18,429 nucleotides of DNA from Desulfoprunum sp. (GCA_030696435.1 JAUYSF010000248.1:1-18429), one strand, 5' to 3'; positions 1 to 7,536 are shown, numbered from the stretch's first letter. The notes: a model not told the origin generated them from the sequence alone. Translations and numbers: made by a program.

Positions 1-366
1 GTTCTGAGCCTGGGGATTATCACCAAAACTCTGGTGATCGCCGGACAGGCAGAGGACATTGTTGATCCCAAAGGAGGCGGCGCCAAGAATGTCACTCTGC
101 AAGGCAATCCTGTTCCGATCCCGGACTACCATCTGCAGGACCGGGTCGAGCCCCGGCTGTGTGAGGTGGATACAGGCCGCCAGACTGCAAAGTCTGGTCA
201 CCGAGGTCTGGTTATCGGTGACATTGATCGCATCGACGTGATCTTTGATCAGATGGCCTTTCTTGATAATCCCTTCCGGGGCGCTCGATCGTGGTGGACC
301 GCATTCACTGGTGACGGCCAGCTGACCACTTTTTAATACCTTTTCCAGCCTGCTGTTTGTTTTCAT
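1..366 (-). CDS. metF: Methylenetetrahydrofolate reductase MetF, N-terminal part (cut by window edge)
   Basis: The minus strand is open from an ATG at 366 to the window edge (122 codons, no stop seen). The protein has MetF-family features: VTSECGPP near residues 18-25 (first beta strand, with the conserved Glu), DAINVTDNQ around residue 46 (flavin/folate site) and LSGD near residue 111. MetF reduces 5,10-methylene- to 5-methyl-tetrahydrofolate using FAD in the Wood-Ljungdahl methyl branch. It follows metV by 8 nt, so the two are co-transcribed and probably translationally coupled. An in-frame GTG at 372, two codons upstream, sits 9 nt after GGAGGG (387-382) and fits the ribosome site better than the ATG, which almost touches its GTGGAG. 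The true start may therefore be 372. The C-terminal half lies outside the window. Confidence 0.9.
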   Translation of the reverse strand, partial: MKTNSRLEKVLKSGQLAVTSECGPPRSSAPEGIIKKGHLIKDHVDAINVTDNQTSVTRLCSLAACIHLTQPGLDPVLQMVVRDRNRIALQSDILGAASFGINNVLCLSGDHQSFGDNPQAQN

Positions 367-374
367 CTCCACGA

Positions 375-1037
375 TTAAAAGCCCTCCAGTTTAAATGATC
401 GGGGTCCGCCGGCTCGATCTTTCGACCAGTCTTTAAGGGGGGGAATCTTCTCATAATCATCAAGTCTACCGAGGGCCTCCAGGCGGTCGACAATCAGCTG
501 CCAGGCACAGTCAAGATCCTTTGAGATCTCGCACTTGCCGTTCGAGGAACCGCCGCAGGGGCCATTCATCACCCGTTTGCAGCAGCGACTGACCGGGCAG
601 ACACCACCGGTGAGTCCCAGAACGCAGTCGCCGCAGGCCTGACACTTCTCGGTGAAGTGGCCGGTGGCTATGACATCGCCCAGGAAGGTGGTGTTCAGAG
701 CAGGATAGACGGGGGTAGTGTGATATTTGGAGGCCATAAACTGGACACCGATACCGCAGGCAAGACTGAGTACCGCTTCGGATTTCTCCAGAAGATCGCG
801 GGCCGAGTCAAAAAACTCATGCTCGCACTGCCGCTCGATACCGCTGTCGACAATCTCGATATCCATCCCATCCTGAGTCGCTCTCATCCTGAGCAGCGAA
901 GCCAGTATCCCGGCCTCCTTGTTGCCGCCCTGATGACAGACCGCAACACAGGTGTTACAACCAAAGACCGTGAGCCTTTTGTGCCCTTTGATCATCCCCC
1001 AGATCTCTTCAAACGGTTTCTGTTCTCCTACTATCAT
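375..1037 (-). CDS. metV: MetV, zinc/Fe-S partner subunit of methylenetetrahydrofolate reductase
   Basis: This 220-residue protein belongs to the MetV family (methylene-THF reductase C-terminal domain). It has an N-terminal CNTCVAVC motif (C27, C30, C34) and a Cys-rich C-terminal region with CQACGDC, GGVCP and NGPCGG motifs. In acetogens MetV forms a complex with MetF and passes electrons to it; that role is known for the family and inferred here. The start at 1037 has GAGGAG two bases upstream and AAAGGAG further out. The gene lies between mvhD (81-nt gap) and metF (8-nt gap) on the same strand. The gap to mvhD holds a small 6-bp hairpin (CGATAG/CTATCG at 1057-1078) of unknown role. Confidence 0.93.
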   Translation of the reverse strand: MIVGEQKPFEEIWGMIKGHKRLTVFGCNTCVAVCHQGGNKEAGILASLLRMRATQDGMDIEIVDSGIERQCEHEFFDSARDLLEKSEAVLSLACGIGVQFMASKYHTTPVYPALNTTFLGDVIATGHFTEKCQACGDCVLGLTGGVCPVSRCCKRVMNGPCGGSSNGKCEISKDLDCAWQLIVDRLEALGRLDDYEKIPPLKDWSKDRAGGPRSFKLEGF

Positions 1038-1118
1038 AGCTCCTCAACTCCTTTTGCGATAGAAACACAGGACTATCGGTACACTCGCTGACAGTGCAGA
1101 TTATTTGCCCATCTCGTG

Positions 1119-1610
1119 CTAACCCTTCTTTTTCTGGAGGGCCAGCCAGATAGGTGAAGGCCCCAGCCCATTGATCCGCTCGGTGAACTCAGTGCAGATT
1201 TCGGCCCATCTCGGTCCCTGAGCCGCCGAGAGATTGAAAAAATGCAGTCTCTCAGGGTCTACGCCGACCGTTGCCAGCAGACCTTTCAAACGTTTCACTC
1301 TTTTCGCCGCATTGGTATTTCCTTCCAGGAAATGGCATTGGCCCTCCAGTCAGCCAGCGACAAAGACGCCGTCTATGCCCCGCTCAAAGGCCCGCAGGAC
1401 ATAGATATGGTCGAGCTTACCCGTACATGGCAGCCGGACGACTTTGGAATTGGGCGAATAGGACAGCCGCATCACCCCGGCCAGGTCGGCAGCGGCAAAG
1501 GCACAATAATGGCAAGCGAAAGCGATAATATTCGCCTGCCAGCCGGCGGGAGTCTCCTGCGGCTTTTCCGGACTCTGCTGTTCGTGGATCTTTTCTCCAT
1601 CAGGTATCAT
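1119..1610 (-). CDS. mvhD: MvhD-type electron-transfer subunit, selenoprotein (Sec87)
   Basis: Read straight, the frame stops at TGA (1352-1350) after 86 residues, but the same frame continues for 76 more codons to TAG at 1119 and completes a normal MvhD of 163 residues. Visible motifs are C33-x2-C36 (ACHYC), C62 (LPCTG), then VAG-U87-LEGQC92HFLEGN. Homologues have Cys at position 87 in VAGCxxGxCH. MvhD carries a [2Fe-2S] cluster and joins HdrA to its electron partner. Sec in the related archaeal VhuD family is established. A hairpin lies at the expected distance after the UGA (separate entry). The gene starts 13 nt after hdrA, before metV, which suggests electron supply to MetFV. It should not be annotated as a truncated gene. 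Confidence 0.93.
1317..1333 (-). promoter_or_regulatory. bSECIS-like hairpin of mvhD
   Basis: Starting 16 nt after the UGA of mvhD, the minus strand reads ATTTCC-TGGAA-GGAAAT: a perfect 6-bp stem with a 5-nt loop whose second and third bases are G. The loop begins 22 nt after the UGA. Bacterial SECIS elements need a stem-loop about 16-37 nt after UGA with G near the start of the apical loop, and this fits. The stem lies inside the coding region, as in other bacterial SECIS elements. Confidence 0.72.
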
Positions 1611-1623
1611 TGTTCTCTTTCCC

Positions 1624-4600
1624 TTACTCTTGACTTTGATAAGGAGTTGTCACTGAATCAATCATCGCCAATATCTGATCATCCCTGAAACAGTTGACCT
1701 GAAAAGCCTTGGCCGGACAGACACCGGCGCAGATGCCGCAGCCGGCGCATTTCACCTCGTTATGGCTCACCCGGCCATCCTCATCGATAAAAGGAGAACC
1801 GAAAGGACAGGCCCTGAAACAGGCTAGACAAGACATGCAGATGTCCCGGTTGTGCTTGGCAATAATGCCCGAGACAGTCAGGCTGTCGCGGGAAAGAAGG
1901 GCTCCAACCCTGCCGGCAGCCGCCAGAGACTGACTGATGGTCTCTTCGAGATTTTTCGGGGCGTGGGCCAGACCGGCAAGAAACATCCCCTCACTGGCGA
2001 AGTCAACCGGCCGCAGTTTGACATGGGCCTCCATGAAATAACCGTCATTGTTGCGGGTGAGTTTATAGGTCTGGGACAGCTTCTGGGCATCATCCTGAGG
2101 CCGCAGTCCGGTGGACAGGATGAGATAGTCGGCGTCGACTTCCATCTCCCGCCCCATGATCTTGCCGTCAAACCGAACCTTAAATCCGTCACCCTCCGGG
2201 ACAATCTCCGGCTTGCGATCGGGGGTGTAGAGAAAGAACAGGACCCCGAGATCACGGGCTTTTTTATAATACTCCTCTTTCATTCCATAGGCCCGAAGAT
2301 CGCGATACAAGACTACCACCTGGGCATCCGGCATCCTCTGCTTGATGGCGATGCTGTTTTTCAAGGCATCCTGACAGCAAATTCTGGAGCAGTAATTGGC
2401 CGGTTCCTCACGCGAGCCGACACACTGGATCATCACGAAGCGGTCACGCGCCGAGGGTTGATTCACCGCCAGCCATGCCTCCAGCTCACGCTGGGTCATG
2501 ATATTCCCAGATTGACCGTAGCCATACTGATCCGGCACATATTCGGTGCCGCCACTGGCTAAGAGTATCGCCCCGTGCTCGAAGTGTGTCGCATCTGTCA
2601 GCATTGTCTGGAAATTGCCGACAAAACCCTCGGTGTTTTCTATCGTGGTCCCTAGATGGACCGTGATCTTATCACTCTGTTCCACCCTCGTTCTGGTCTC
2701 AGCAAGAAAGGCCTGGACATCATCTCCGTCAAGGGTATGCCTGACATTTTTCAGGAGCCCACCAAGACTTGCCTCCCTTTCCACCAGATGCACGCCATAG
2801 CCTTGTTCGGCCAGAGAAAGAGAGGCCGTCATACCGGCGATACCGCCACCGATCACCAGGGCGGCATGGGTCACTCCGACGGATTTTGAAGTCACCGGAT
2901 CAAGGAGGCGGGTTTTGGCGACATTCATATTGACGATCTGTATGGCTTTGGTCGTCGCCTTCTCTTTATCCGCCATATGGCACCAGGAACACTGCTCCCG
3001 AATATCGGCCAATTCAAAGAGGAACCTGTTCAGCCCAACCTCACGGATGGTGTCCTGGAACAGAGGCGCATGGGTCCGCGGGGTGCAGGAGGCCACCACG
3101 ACCCGGTTCAAACCTTTTTCCTTGATCAGATCCCGAATTTTCTGCTGGCCGTCGGGGGCGCAGGCATAGATGATGGTTTCGGTATGAGTCACACCGGGTT
3201 GAGTCGCCGCGGCTTCGGCGACCCTCTTGACATCAACGGTACCGGCGATATTGACGCCGCAATGGCAGACGATGACCCCAATTCTCGGCTCTTCACCGGT
3301 GATATCCCTCTCGTCGACCAGGACAACCTCTTCGATCTCACTGCCACGGCTCTCGCTGAGGAGTTCCATGGCTTTGGCCGCCGAGCCGCTGGCCTGGATG
3401 ACGGTTTCCGGGATGTCTTTGGGCCCCTGATAGATACCGGCCACATAGATACCCGGCCGACTGGTGGCGACCGGCTCCAGTTTAGAGGTCTTCGCGAAAC
3501 CATACGTATCGGTTTCTATGCCGAAGATCCCGGCAAACTCCTGCGCATCGGGACGGGGCTCAAAGCCCACGGAGAGGATGACCATATCATACTCTTCATG
3601 GATGAGCCGGCCCTCTTCATCAACCGAGTGGATAAGCAGGTTTTTAGTCTCCGGATCCTCAATGATCTCTGAGATCATCGCCCGGACATACCTGACGCCG
3701 CTGTCGTTCTTGGCCTTGTCGATATATTTGTCAAAGTCCTTGCCGAAGGCCCGAAGCTCCATATAATAGACAGTCGCATCCACTTCCGGGTCGTGTTCCT
3801 TGGCAATGATCGACTGTTTGGCGGCATACATGCAGCACACCGACGAGCACCAGGGATTGGCATTATGGGCATTACGGGAACCGACGCACTGAACCCAAGC
3901 CAGCCGCTTGGGATGCCTGCCGTCGGATGGTCGCTCCAAGGTGCCGCTGCAGGGGCCGGAGGCCGAGAGAAGTCGCTCGAACTGCAGCGAGGTGACAACG
4001 TTTTTCAGACGGCCGTAGCCCAGTTCGTGGCGGATGTCGGGGTCATAGGTCTTGGCGCCGGGAGTGAGGATGATCGAGCCGACTTTGAGGTCATATTCCT
4101 TGTCGGTATCGTCAAAATTGATGGCGTTGGCATCGCAGATCTTTTCACACTTGCGGCAGACCCCCTTGGTAAGAAAGAGGCAATGGGCACTGTCGATGGC
4201 CCTGGTATTCGGCACCGCCTGGGGAAAAAGAGCATAGATGGCCTTGCGCTTGTCGAGTCCCTGATTGAAGATGTTGGGCACCTTGCTCGGGCACTCCCCT
4301 TCACAGGCGGCACAACCGGTACAGCGGTCGGCATCGACATATCTGGCCTTTTCAAGGATCGTAGCGGTGAAGTTGCCTTCCTCGCCCGTGACCTTGACGA
4401 TTTTTGCCAGGGTATGCATCTTGATATTGGGATGGCGACTGCTTTCAACCATGCGCGGTGAAATCATGCACATGGCGCAATCACCGGTGGGGAAGGTCTT
4501 GTCCAGTCTGGACATTGTCCCTCCGATGGAAGGTTCATCATTGATCAGATGAACCATGAGGCCACTACCGGCCAGATCGAGGGCCGCCTGCATACCACCG

Positions 4601-4671
4601 ATTCCAGCCCCTACAACCAGCACTGAACCAACTCTATCCTTTTTTTCCTGTCCCGGGCTTATCCTTGTCAA
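1624..4671 (-). CDS. hdrA: Large HdrA-like flavin/Fe-S electron-transfer protein (two HdrA-type halves)
   Basis: This protein of about 1015 residues is a fused, double HdrA of the kind found in Desulfobacterota and clostridia. The first half has a Rossmann GAGIGG (about 21-26), CAMC (65-68) and a ferredoxin-like CxxCxxCxxxC (117-127). The middle has VCHCG and ASCTPRTH motifs. The second half has a second GGGIAG FAD motif and CSRICC. The C-terminus has two [4Fe-4S] motifs, from about 945 and 975. HdrA bifurcates or relays electrons through FAD. A longer frame from TTG 4728 exists, but TTG 4671 lies 8 nt after AAGGAGG (4686-4680), so I choose it. No hdrB or hdrC is adjacent; mvhD, metV and metF follow directly. 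The predicted partner is therefore methylenetetrahydrofolate reductase. Confidence 0.93.
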   Translation of the reverse strand: MTRISPGQEKKDRVGSVLVVGAGIGGMQAALDLAGSGLMVHLINDEPSIGGTMSRLDKTFPTGDCAMCMISPRMVESSRHPNIKMHTLAKIVKVTGEEGNFTATILEKARYVDADRCTGCAACEGECPSKVPNIFNQGLDKRKAIYALFPQAVPNTRAIDSAHCLFLTKGVCRKCEKICDANAINFDDTDKEYDLKVGSIILTPGAKTYDPDIRHELGYGRLKNVVTSLQFERLLSASGPCSGTLERPSDGRHPKRLAWVQCVGSRNAHNANPWCSSVCCMYAAKQSIIAKEHDPEVDATVYYMELRAFGKDFDKYIDKAKNDSGVRYVRAMISEIIEDPETKNLLIHSVDEEGRLIHEEYDMVILSVGFEPRPDAQEFAGIFGIETDTYGFAKTSKLEPVATSRPGIYVAGIYQGPKDIPETVIQASGSAAKAMELLSESRGSEIEEVVLVDERDITGEEPRIGVIVCHCGVNIAGTVDVKRVAEAAATQPGVTHTETIIYACAPDGQQKIRDLIKEKGLNRVVVASCTPRTHAPLFQDTIREVGLNRFLFELADIREQCSWCHMADKEKATTKAIQIVNMNVAKTRLLDPVTSKSVGVTHAALVIGGGIAGMTASLSLAEQGYGVHLVEREASLGGLLKNVRHTLDGDDVQAFLAETRTRVEQSDKITVHLGTTIENTEGFVGNFQTMLTDATHFEHGAILLASGGTEYVPDQYGYGQSGNIMTQRELEAWLAVNQPSARDRFVMIQCVGSREEPANYCSRICCQDALKNSIAIKQRMPDAQVVVLYRDLRAYGMKEEYYKKARDLGVLFFLYTPDRKPEIVPEGDGFKVRFDGKIMGREMEVDADYLILSTGLRPQDDAQKLSQTYKLTRNNDGYFMEAHVKLRPVDFASEGMFLAGLAHAPKNLEETISQSLAAAGRVGALLSRDSLTVSGIIAKHNRDICMSCLACFRACPFGSPFIDEDGRVSHNEVKCAGCGICAGVCPAKAFQVNCFRDDQILAMIDSVTTPYQSQE

Positions 4672-4759
4672 AACAAGATCCTCCTTCAGATCAGCCCCGA
4701 CACCTTCGCGACACTGGCCATTCTGCAATCACCAGGGAAACCCGCGGGACGTGATCAGA

Positions 4760-4788
4760 ATAATACGGTTAGAAAATAAATCGGTAAA
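4760..4788 (-). promoter_or_regulatory. Candidate sigma-70 promoter for hdrA-mvhD-metVF
   Basis: On the minus strand TTTACC (4788-4783) and TATTAT (4765-4760) are separated by 17 nt, in the AT-rich gap between the DUF3786 gene and hdrA. The leader to the chosen hdrA start would be about 80 nt. The assignment rests on sequence match only. Confidence 0.45.
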
Positions 4789-4952
4789 CGTTCTTCAGCT
4801 CTCGGTCATTATCTATACCAATCTCTTTTTTACTCCCCGACGCGGCAGATGCAAAGTGATTTAATCGGTCAGCTGCAATAATTCTACAAATTTCCCCAAG
4901 AAAAATCTCCGACCACTTTGATATCCTTTGGATCTCGGTGAAAAGCCGGCAA

Positions 4953-5771
4953 TCAAGCTGGTTGGATGGTGTATCCATGTTGCAATGCCAGTTTTTCGAA
5001 CATCTGGGCCAATCCGGTCGCCAGCATAAACACGGCCCCGACATCGAGATTTTCATCTATTGTTCTATCGAAGAACACATTGAGACTGGAAGCGATACCC
5101 TCTGATTCCCTCCAGTAGCAGATCATCAGAGGTACTCGCGGAAAAACATGCAGGACAACCGAGATGTCCGAGGCAAACTGGGCGTCCACATGCCGCCCAT
5201 CAAACAGATGAACGATATCGTCAAAAAGATCGGGCCAGATATCGGCAACCCGTTTCATGGCCTCTTCACAGCGCCTTTTGAAAAGGAGATAGCGCTCCTG
5301 CCCCTCCCTGATTTCCCGAAACGAGATCCATTCTCCAACAACCGGCACTCCCGTGCAGTGCACGACATAGGTCAGGACGGGCACGGTCACCCAAGGGATG
5401 ATATGGATGGCCGAAGAAAAGGCCCCGTTGCCGTTGATGCTAAAGTCCTTCCCGAGTATTTTCATAGTCAGGCGGCCCTGGCCAAAGTGGCCACCGACGC
5501 GCTGAGCGGCTGCAGCCAGATCGAGCCCTTGTATCTTTTCTCGCAGGGCCGACAGAAATTGCTCAGGATCTTCCTCTTCGGCCCGCAGTCCTCGCTTTGG
5601 CCCGACATAGCGCTGCACGGTTGCCGCATCGAGATGGGGACAACTTTCGAGGGACCGGCGCCCGCAAAAGACCGCACCGGCAAAGGCCAGGCAGGTTTTC
5701 TCACCACACCTGCGGCAGTTGCTTCTGTCCAGCAGGACAAATACTTCCATGGCATTCCCAAAGACCGCCAT
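4953..5771 (-). CDS. DUF3786 protein with N-terminal [4Fe-4S] domain
   Basis: This 272-residue protein starts with C19-x2-C22-x4-C27-x16-C44 in the pattern CRRCGEKTCLAFA...CP. That is the Fe-S domain also found at the N-terminus of the corrinoid iron-sulfur protein large subunit (AcsC/CdhE). The rest, roughly residues 75-270, matches my recollection of DUF3786 (GKDFSINGNG, then VTVPVLTYVV and VPLMICYW). No signal peptide or membrane segment is seen. The function is unknown; the Fe-S domain and the Wood-Ljungdahl neighbourhood suggest a role in C1 or corrinoid redox chemistry (inference). ATG 5771 has GGGAGAGAAGG upstream; ATG 5750 (residue 8) is an alternative. The gene precedes hdrA on the same strand with a 281-nt gap containing its own candidate promoter. 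Confidence 0.8.
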   Translation of the reverse strand: MAVFGNAMEVFVLLDRSNCRRCGEKTCLAFAGAVFCGRRSLESCPHLDAATVQRYVGPKRGLRAEEEDPEQFLSALREKIQGLDLAAAAQRVGGHFGQGRLTMKILGKDFSINGNGAFSSAIHIIPWVTVPVLTYVVHCTGVPVVGEWISFREIREGQERYLLFKRRCEEAMKRVADIWPDLFDDIVHLFDGRHVDAQFASDISVVLHVFPRVPLMICYWRESEGIASSLNVFFDRTIDENLDVGAVFMLATGLAQMFEKLALQHGYTIQPA

Positions 5772-5806
5772 TTCCCTTCTCTCCCATCAATTCTTTTCCA
5801 TGCCCC

Positions 5807-5837
5807 GCCTCAGCCTGTTTAAAGATCTGGCTGAGGC
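5807..5837. repeat. 9-bp inverted repeat in the leader of the DUF3786 gene
   Basis: GCCTCAGCC (5807-5815) and GGCTGAGGC (5829-5837) form perfect arms around a 13-nt spacer, ending 36 nt upstream of the DUF3786 start. There is no T-run on either side, so it is not a convincing terminator. It could be an operator or an RNA hairpin in the leader. Confidence 0.5.
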
Positions 5838-5937
5838 AGATTACCCTGTCATTCTTCTTCCTCGGAGTTTTGTCTATTTCTGATACCATAAAATCGCTCG
5901 TTCGACCTGGAATTTTGCGTCTTTTTCACGAATAGAT

Positions 5938-5966
5938 TTGACGGATGTCCTTTTGCTTTATAAGAC
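5938..5966 (+). promoter_or_regulatory. Candidate sigma-70 promoter for ferredoxin-rubrerythrin
   Basis: TTGACG (5938-5943) and TAAGAC (5961-5966) are spaced by 17 nt, about 68 nt before the ferredoxin start and pointing toward it. The -35 box is close to consensus; the -10 box is weaker, with TATAAG overlapping it. Confidence 0.5.
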
Positions 5967-6033
5967 TTATGTATGTCGCATTTACGGCTCCCGGAAAAGG
6001 GCCCCGAGCATCCACATTCCAAAGGAGATTACC

Positions 6034-6225
6034 ATGAAAGCCAACATTACCAAACTGTGCATGGGTGACAGGAACTGCAACAAACTCTGCCCCGAGGTCT
6101 TTGAGTATGATGAGGACCAGCTTCTTTCCATCGTCAAGTTCGAGGTAATCCCGGCGCACCTTGAGGCCATTGTTCGGCAGGCAGCGCGTGAATGCGGTGC
6201 CGAGGCCATCATCATTGAAGAGTAA
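6034..6225 (+). CDS. Single-cluster ferredoxin with Asp at the second ligand position
   Basis: This 63-residue protein has C9-x2-D12-x2-C15-x3-C19-P, then PEVFE, with C54 near the end (ECGAEAIIIEE). The arrangement matches single [4Fe-4S] ferredoxins such as that of Pyrococcus furiosus, where Asp replaces the second Cys ligand. C19 matches the Cys that forms a disulfide in several relatives, but its partner position is Ile46 here, and the Pro after the last Cys is Gly. The ATG at 6034 has AAAGGAG just upstream (AAAGGAGATTACC), so I choose it over an in-frame ATG at 5938. It lies 20 nt before rubrerythrin in one unit, which suggests it donates electrons to it, though it could be a general ferredoxin. 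Confidence 0.88.
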   Translation: MKANITKLCMGDRNCNKLCPEVFEYDEDQLLSIVKFEVIPAHLEAIVRQAARECGAEAIIIEE

Positions 6226-6245
6226 ACTTGAGAGAGGAGAGGCCG

Positions 6246-6818
6246 ATGAAATTTCGCGAGAGCAGGACAGCCAAAAATCTGCTCATCTCCTTTTCCGCCG
6301 AGGCCCAGGCCCGCACCCGCTACAATTTCTTTGCCACACGGGCTCGGGAAGAAGGCTATCTGCAGATCGCCCGGCTCTTTGACGAGACTGCCGAGCAGGA
6401 GTATGAGCACGCCCTGCGCTTCTTCAAATTTTTTAACGGCGGCGAACTGGAGATCTGCTGGACCTTCCCCGCCGGGGTGATCCTCGATACCAAGGCCAAC
6501 CTGCTCTCCTCAGCGGAACTCGAACTCTATGTCCATGGCACCATGTATAAAGGTTTTGCCCTGATCGCCCGTGAGGAAGGATTCGAGCGGGCGGCCGAGA
6601 CCCTGGACGCCATCAGCGTGGCCGAGCGCTACCATGAGGAAATATTCCGGGAACTGGCCGACAATATGGCCGCAGGAAGATGCTTTGCCCGTGCTGAGGA
6701 GCAGATTTGGAAATGCCTGAGCTGCGGCTACCTGCACCACAGTGCCGAGGCCCCGAGCAAATGCCCGGCCTGTGTCAATCCGCAAGGGCATTTTGCTTTG
6801 CTGGAAAAGAACTGGTGA
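6246..6818 (+). CDS. rbr: Rubrerythrin (peroxide reductase) with an altered diiron ligand set
   Basis: This 190-residue protein has the full rubrerythrin layout: a four-helix diiron domain, then a C-terminal rubredoxin-like domain (CLSCGY...CPAC). Compared with Desulfovibrio vulgaris rubrerythrin (aligned from memory), the Glu at position 19, E52-x2-H55, E93 and the ExxH in AERYHE are kept, but the Glu of the E94xxE97 pair is Val96 here. Rubrerythrin reduces hydrogen peroxide in the cytoplasm of anaerobes using rubredoxin or ferredoxin electrons. ATG 6246 follows GAGAGGAG and is preferred over a TTG at 6228. It is the second gene of the ferredoxin unit. Confidence 0.95.
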   Translation: MKFRESRTAKNLLISFSAEAQARTRYNFFATRAREEGYLQIARLFDETAEQEYEHALRFFKFFNGGELEICWTFPAGVILDTKANLLSSAELELYVHGTMYKGFALIAREEGFERAAETLDAISVAERYHEEIFRELADNMAAGRCFARAEEQIWKCLSCGYLHHSAEAPSKCPACVNPQGHFALLEKNW

Positions 6819-6883
6819 GATGGGTGGGTTACAAACAAGAGAGGGCTTGCCTATAGCAGTGAGCAGTGGAAATGCCTCTCCCC

Positions 6884-7456
6884 TCATGCCACATCAGGGG
6901 TAGTGTTCGCACAGACGCCTTTCATCTTTTTGCGGAGCTTCTTCCACTCCTCACTCTCCCAAGGGGCTGTGCTGAGCCTGCTACAGTAATCAGTCAGCGA
7001 GCTGTCCATTTCTCTCAGGAAGACCGTTGCATTGATGGTCTTTGTGGGACTATCAAACAGCACGTTCAAGTCTCGCCGGATGTGCCACCCGCCAGTAGTT
7101 TCGCCTTGATGCATGATACCGCAGCGAACGTGTGCGTAGAACGCTTGCGCGTGCCCACGGAACGGCAAGAAACGGTTTTCTCGGTCGAAGAACTGGCAGA
7201 ACGCTAAGGCGCTGTTGGGAGACTTACGCCAGCCATGCCAGAAAGACTCCAACGCTTCAATCAAGAGACATGCGGAGGCCATCATGATGAAACCGCTCTT
7301 CTTTGGATTGTCGTCGAATGGCAGGACGTACCGCTCATGGAACCGCTCGCGGATAAAGCTGGAAATTTCAGTGCGGTTCTTGGCCTTCTCCATTGCGAGA
7401 TATTTACTCACAGTGGTTGAGTTGGACAGGAAAGAATCACGTTGAGGCGCGTTCAT
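6884..7456 (-). CDS. Uncharacterised protein with HEPN-like Rx4H motif
   Basis: This 190-residue protein is not one I can name. It is predicted soluble, with mostly helical regions. Around residues 105-120 it reads AFYAHVRCGIMHQGET, containing R-x4-H (R-C-G-I-M-H). Such an Rx4-6H within a helical protein is typical of HEPN domains, many of which are RNases in toxin-antitoxin or defence systems. No MNT-type antitoxin gene is adjacent. The ATG at 7456 has GGAG 5 nt upstream. The gene stands alone, convergent with rubrerythrin and next to repeats, so it may be part of an accessory insertion. Being a real gene is likely; the HEPN assignment is tentative. Confidence 0.7.
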   Translation of the reverse strand: MNAPQRDSFLSNSTTVSKYLAMEKAKNRTEISSFIRERFHERYVLPFDDNPKKSGFIMMASACLLIEALESFWHGWRKSPNSALAFCQFFDRENRFLPFRGHAQAFYAHVRCGIMHQGETTGGWHIRRDLNVLFDSPTKTINATVFLREMDSSLTDYCSRLSTAPWESEEWKKLRKKMKGVCANTTPDVA

Positions 7457-7492
7457 CTAGGCTCCATCTAAGTGGCATAAGTAAATCTGTAG

Positions 7493-7524
7493 TTCTGGAT
7501 AACACACCATTTTTGATGTTACCC
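7493..7524. repeat. 32-bp repeat, left copy
   Basis: This copy starts TTCTGGATAACACACC and differs from 8580-8611 at only two of 32 positions. Its right arm is changed (TGTTACCC rather than TGTTATCC), so the inverted-repeat symmetry is weaker than in the right copy. AAGTAA occurs just before both copies, with an extra segment between in this one. The two copies bracket the lipoprotein gene. Confidence 0.8.
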
Positions 7525-7536
7525 TATTAAGTGAAT

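Noticed and set aside
657..1091. Plus-strand frame opposite metV
   Set aside because: Antisense shadow of a certain gene.
1852..4461. Long plus-strand reading frames opposite hdrA (1852-2562, 2977-3672, 3793-4461)
   Set aside because: They mirror hdrA codons, have no recognisable domains or ribosome sites, and the minus-strand gene is certain.
5148..5822. Plus-strand frame opposite the DUF3786 gene
   Set aside because: The minus-strand protein has conserved Cys motifs and domain features; the plus frame has none.
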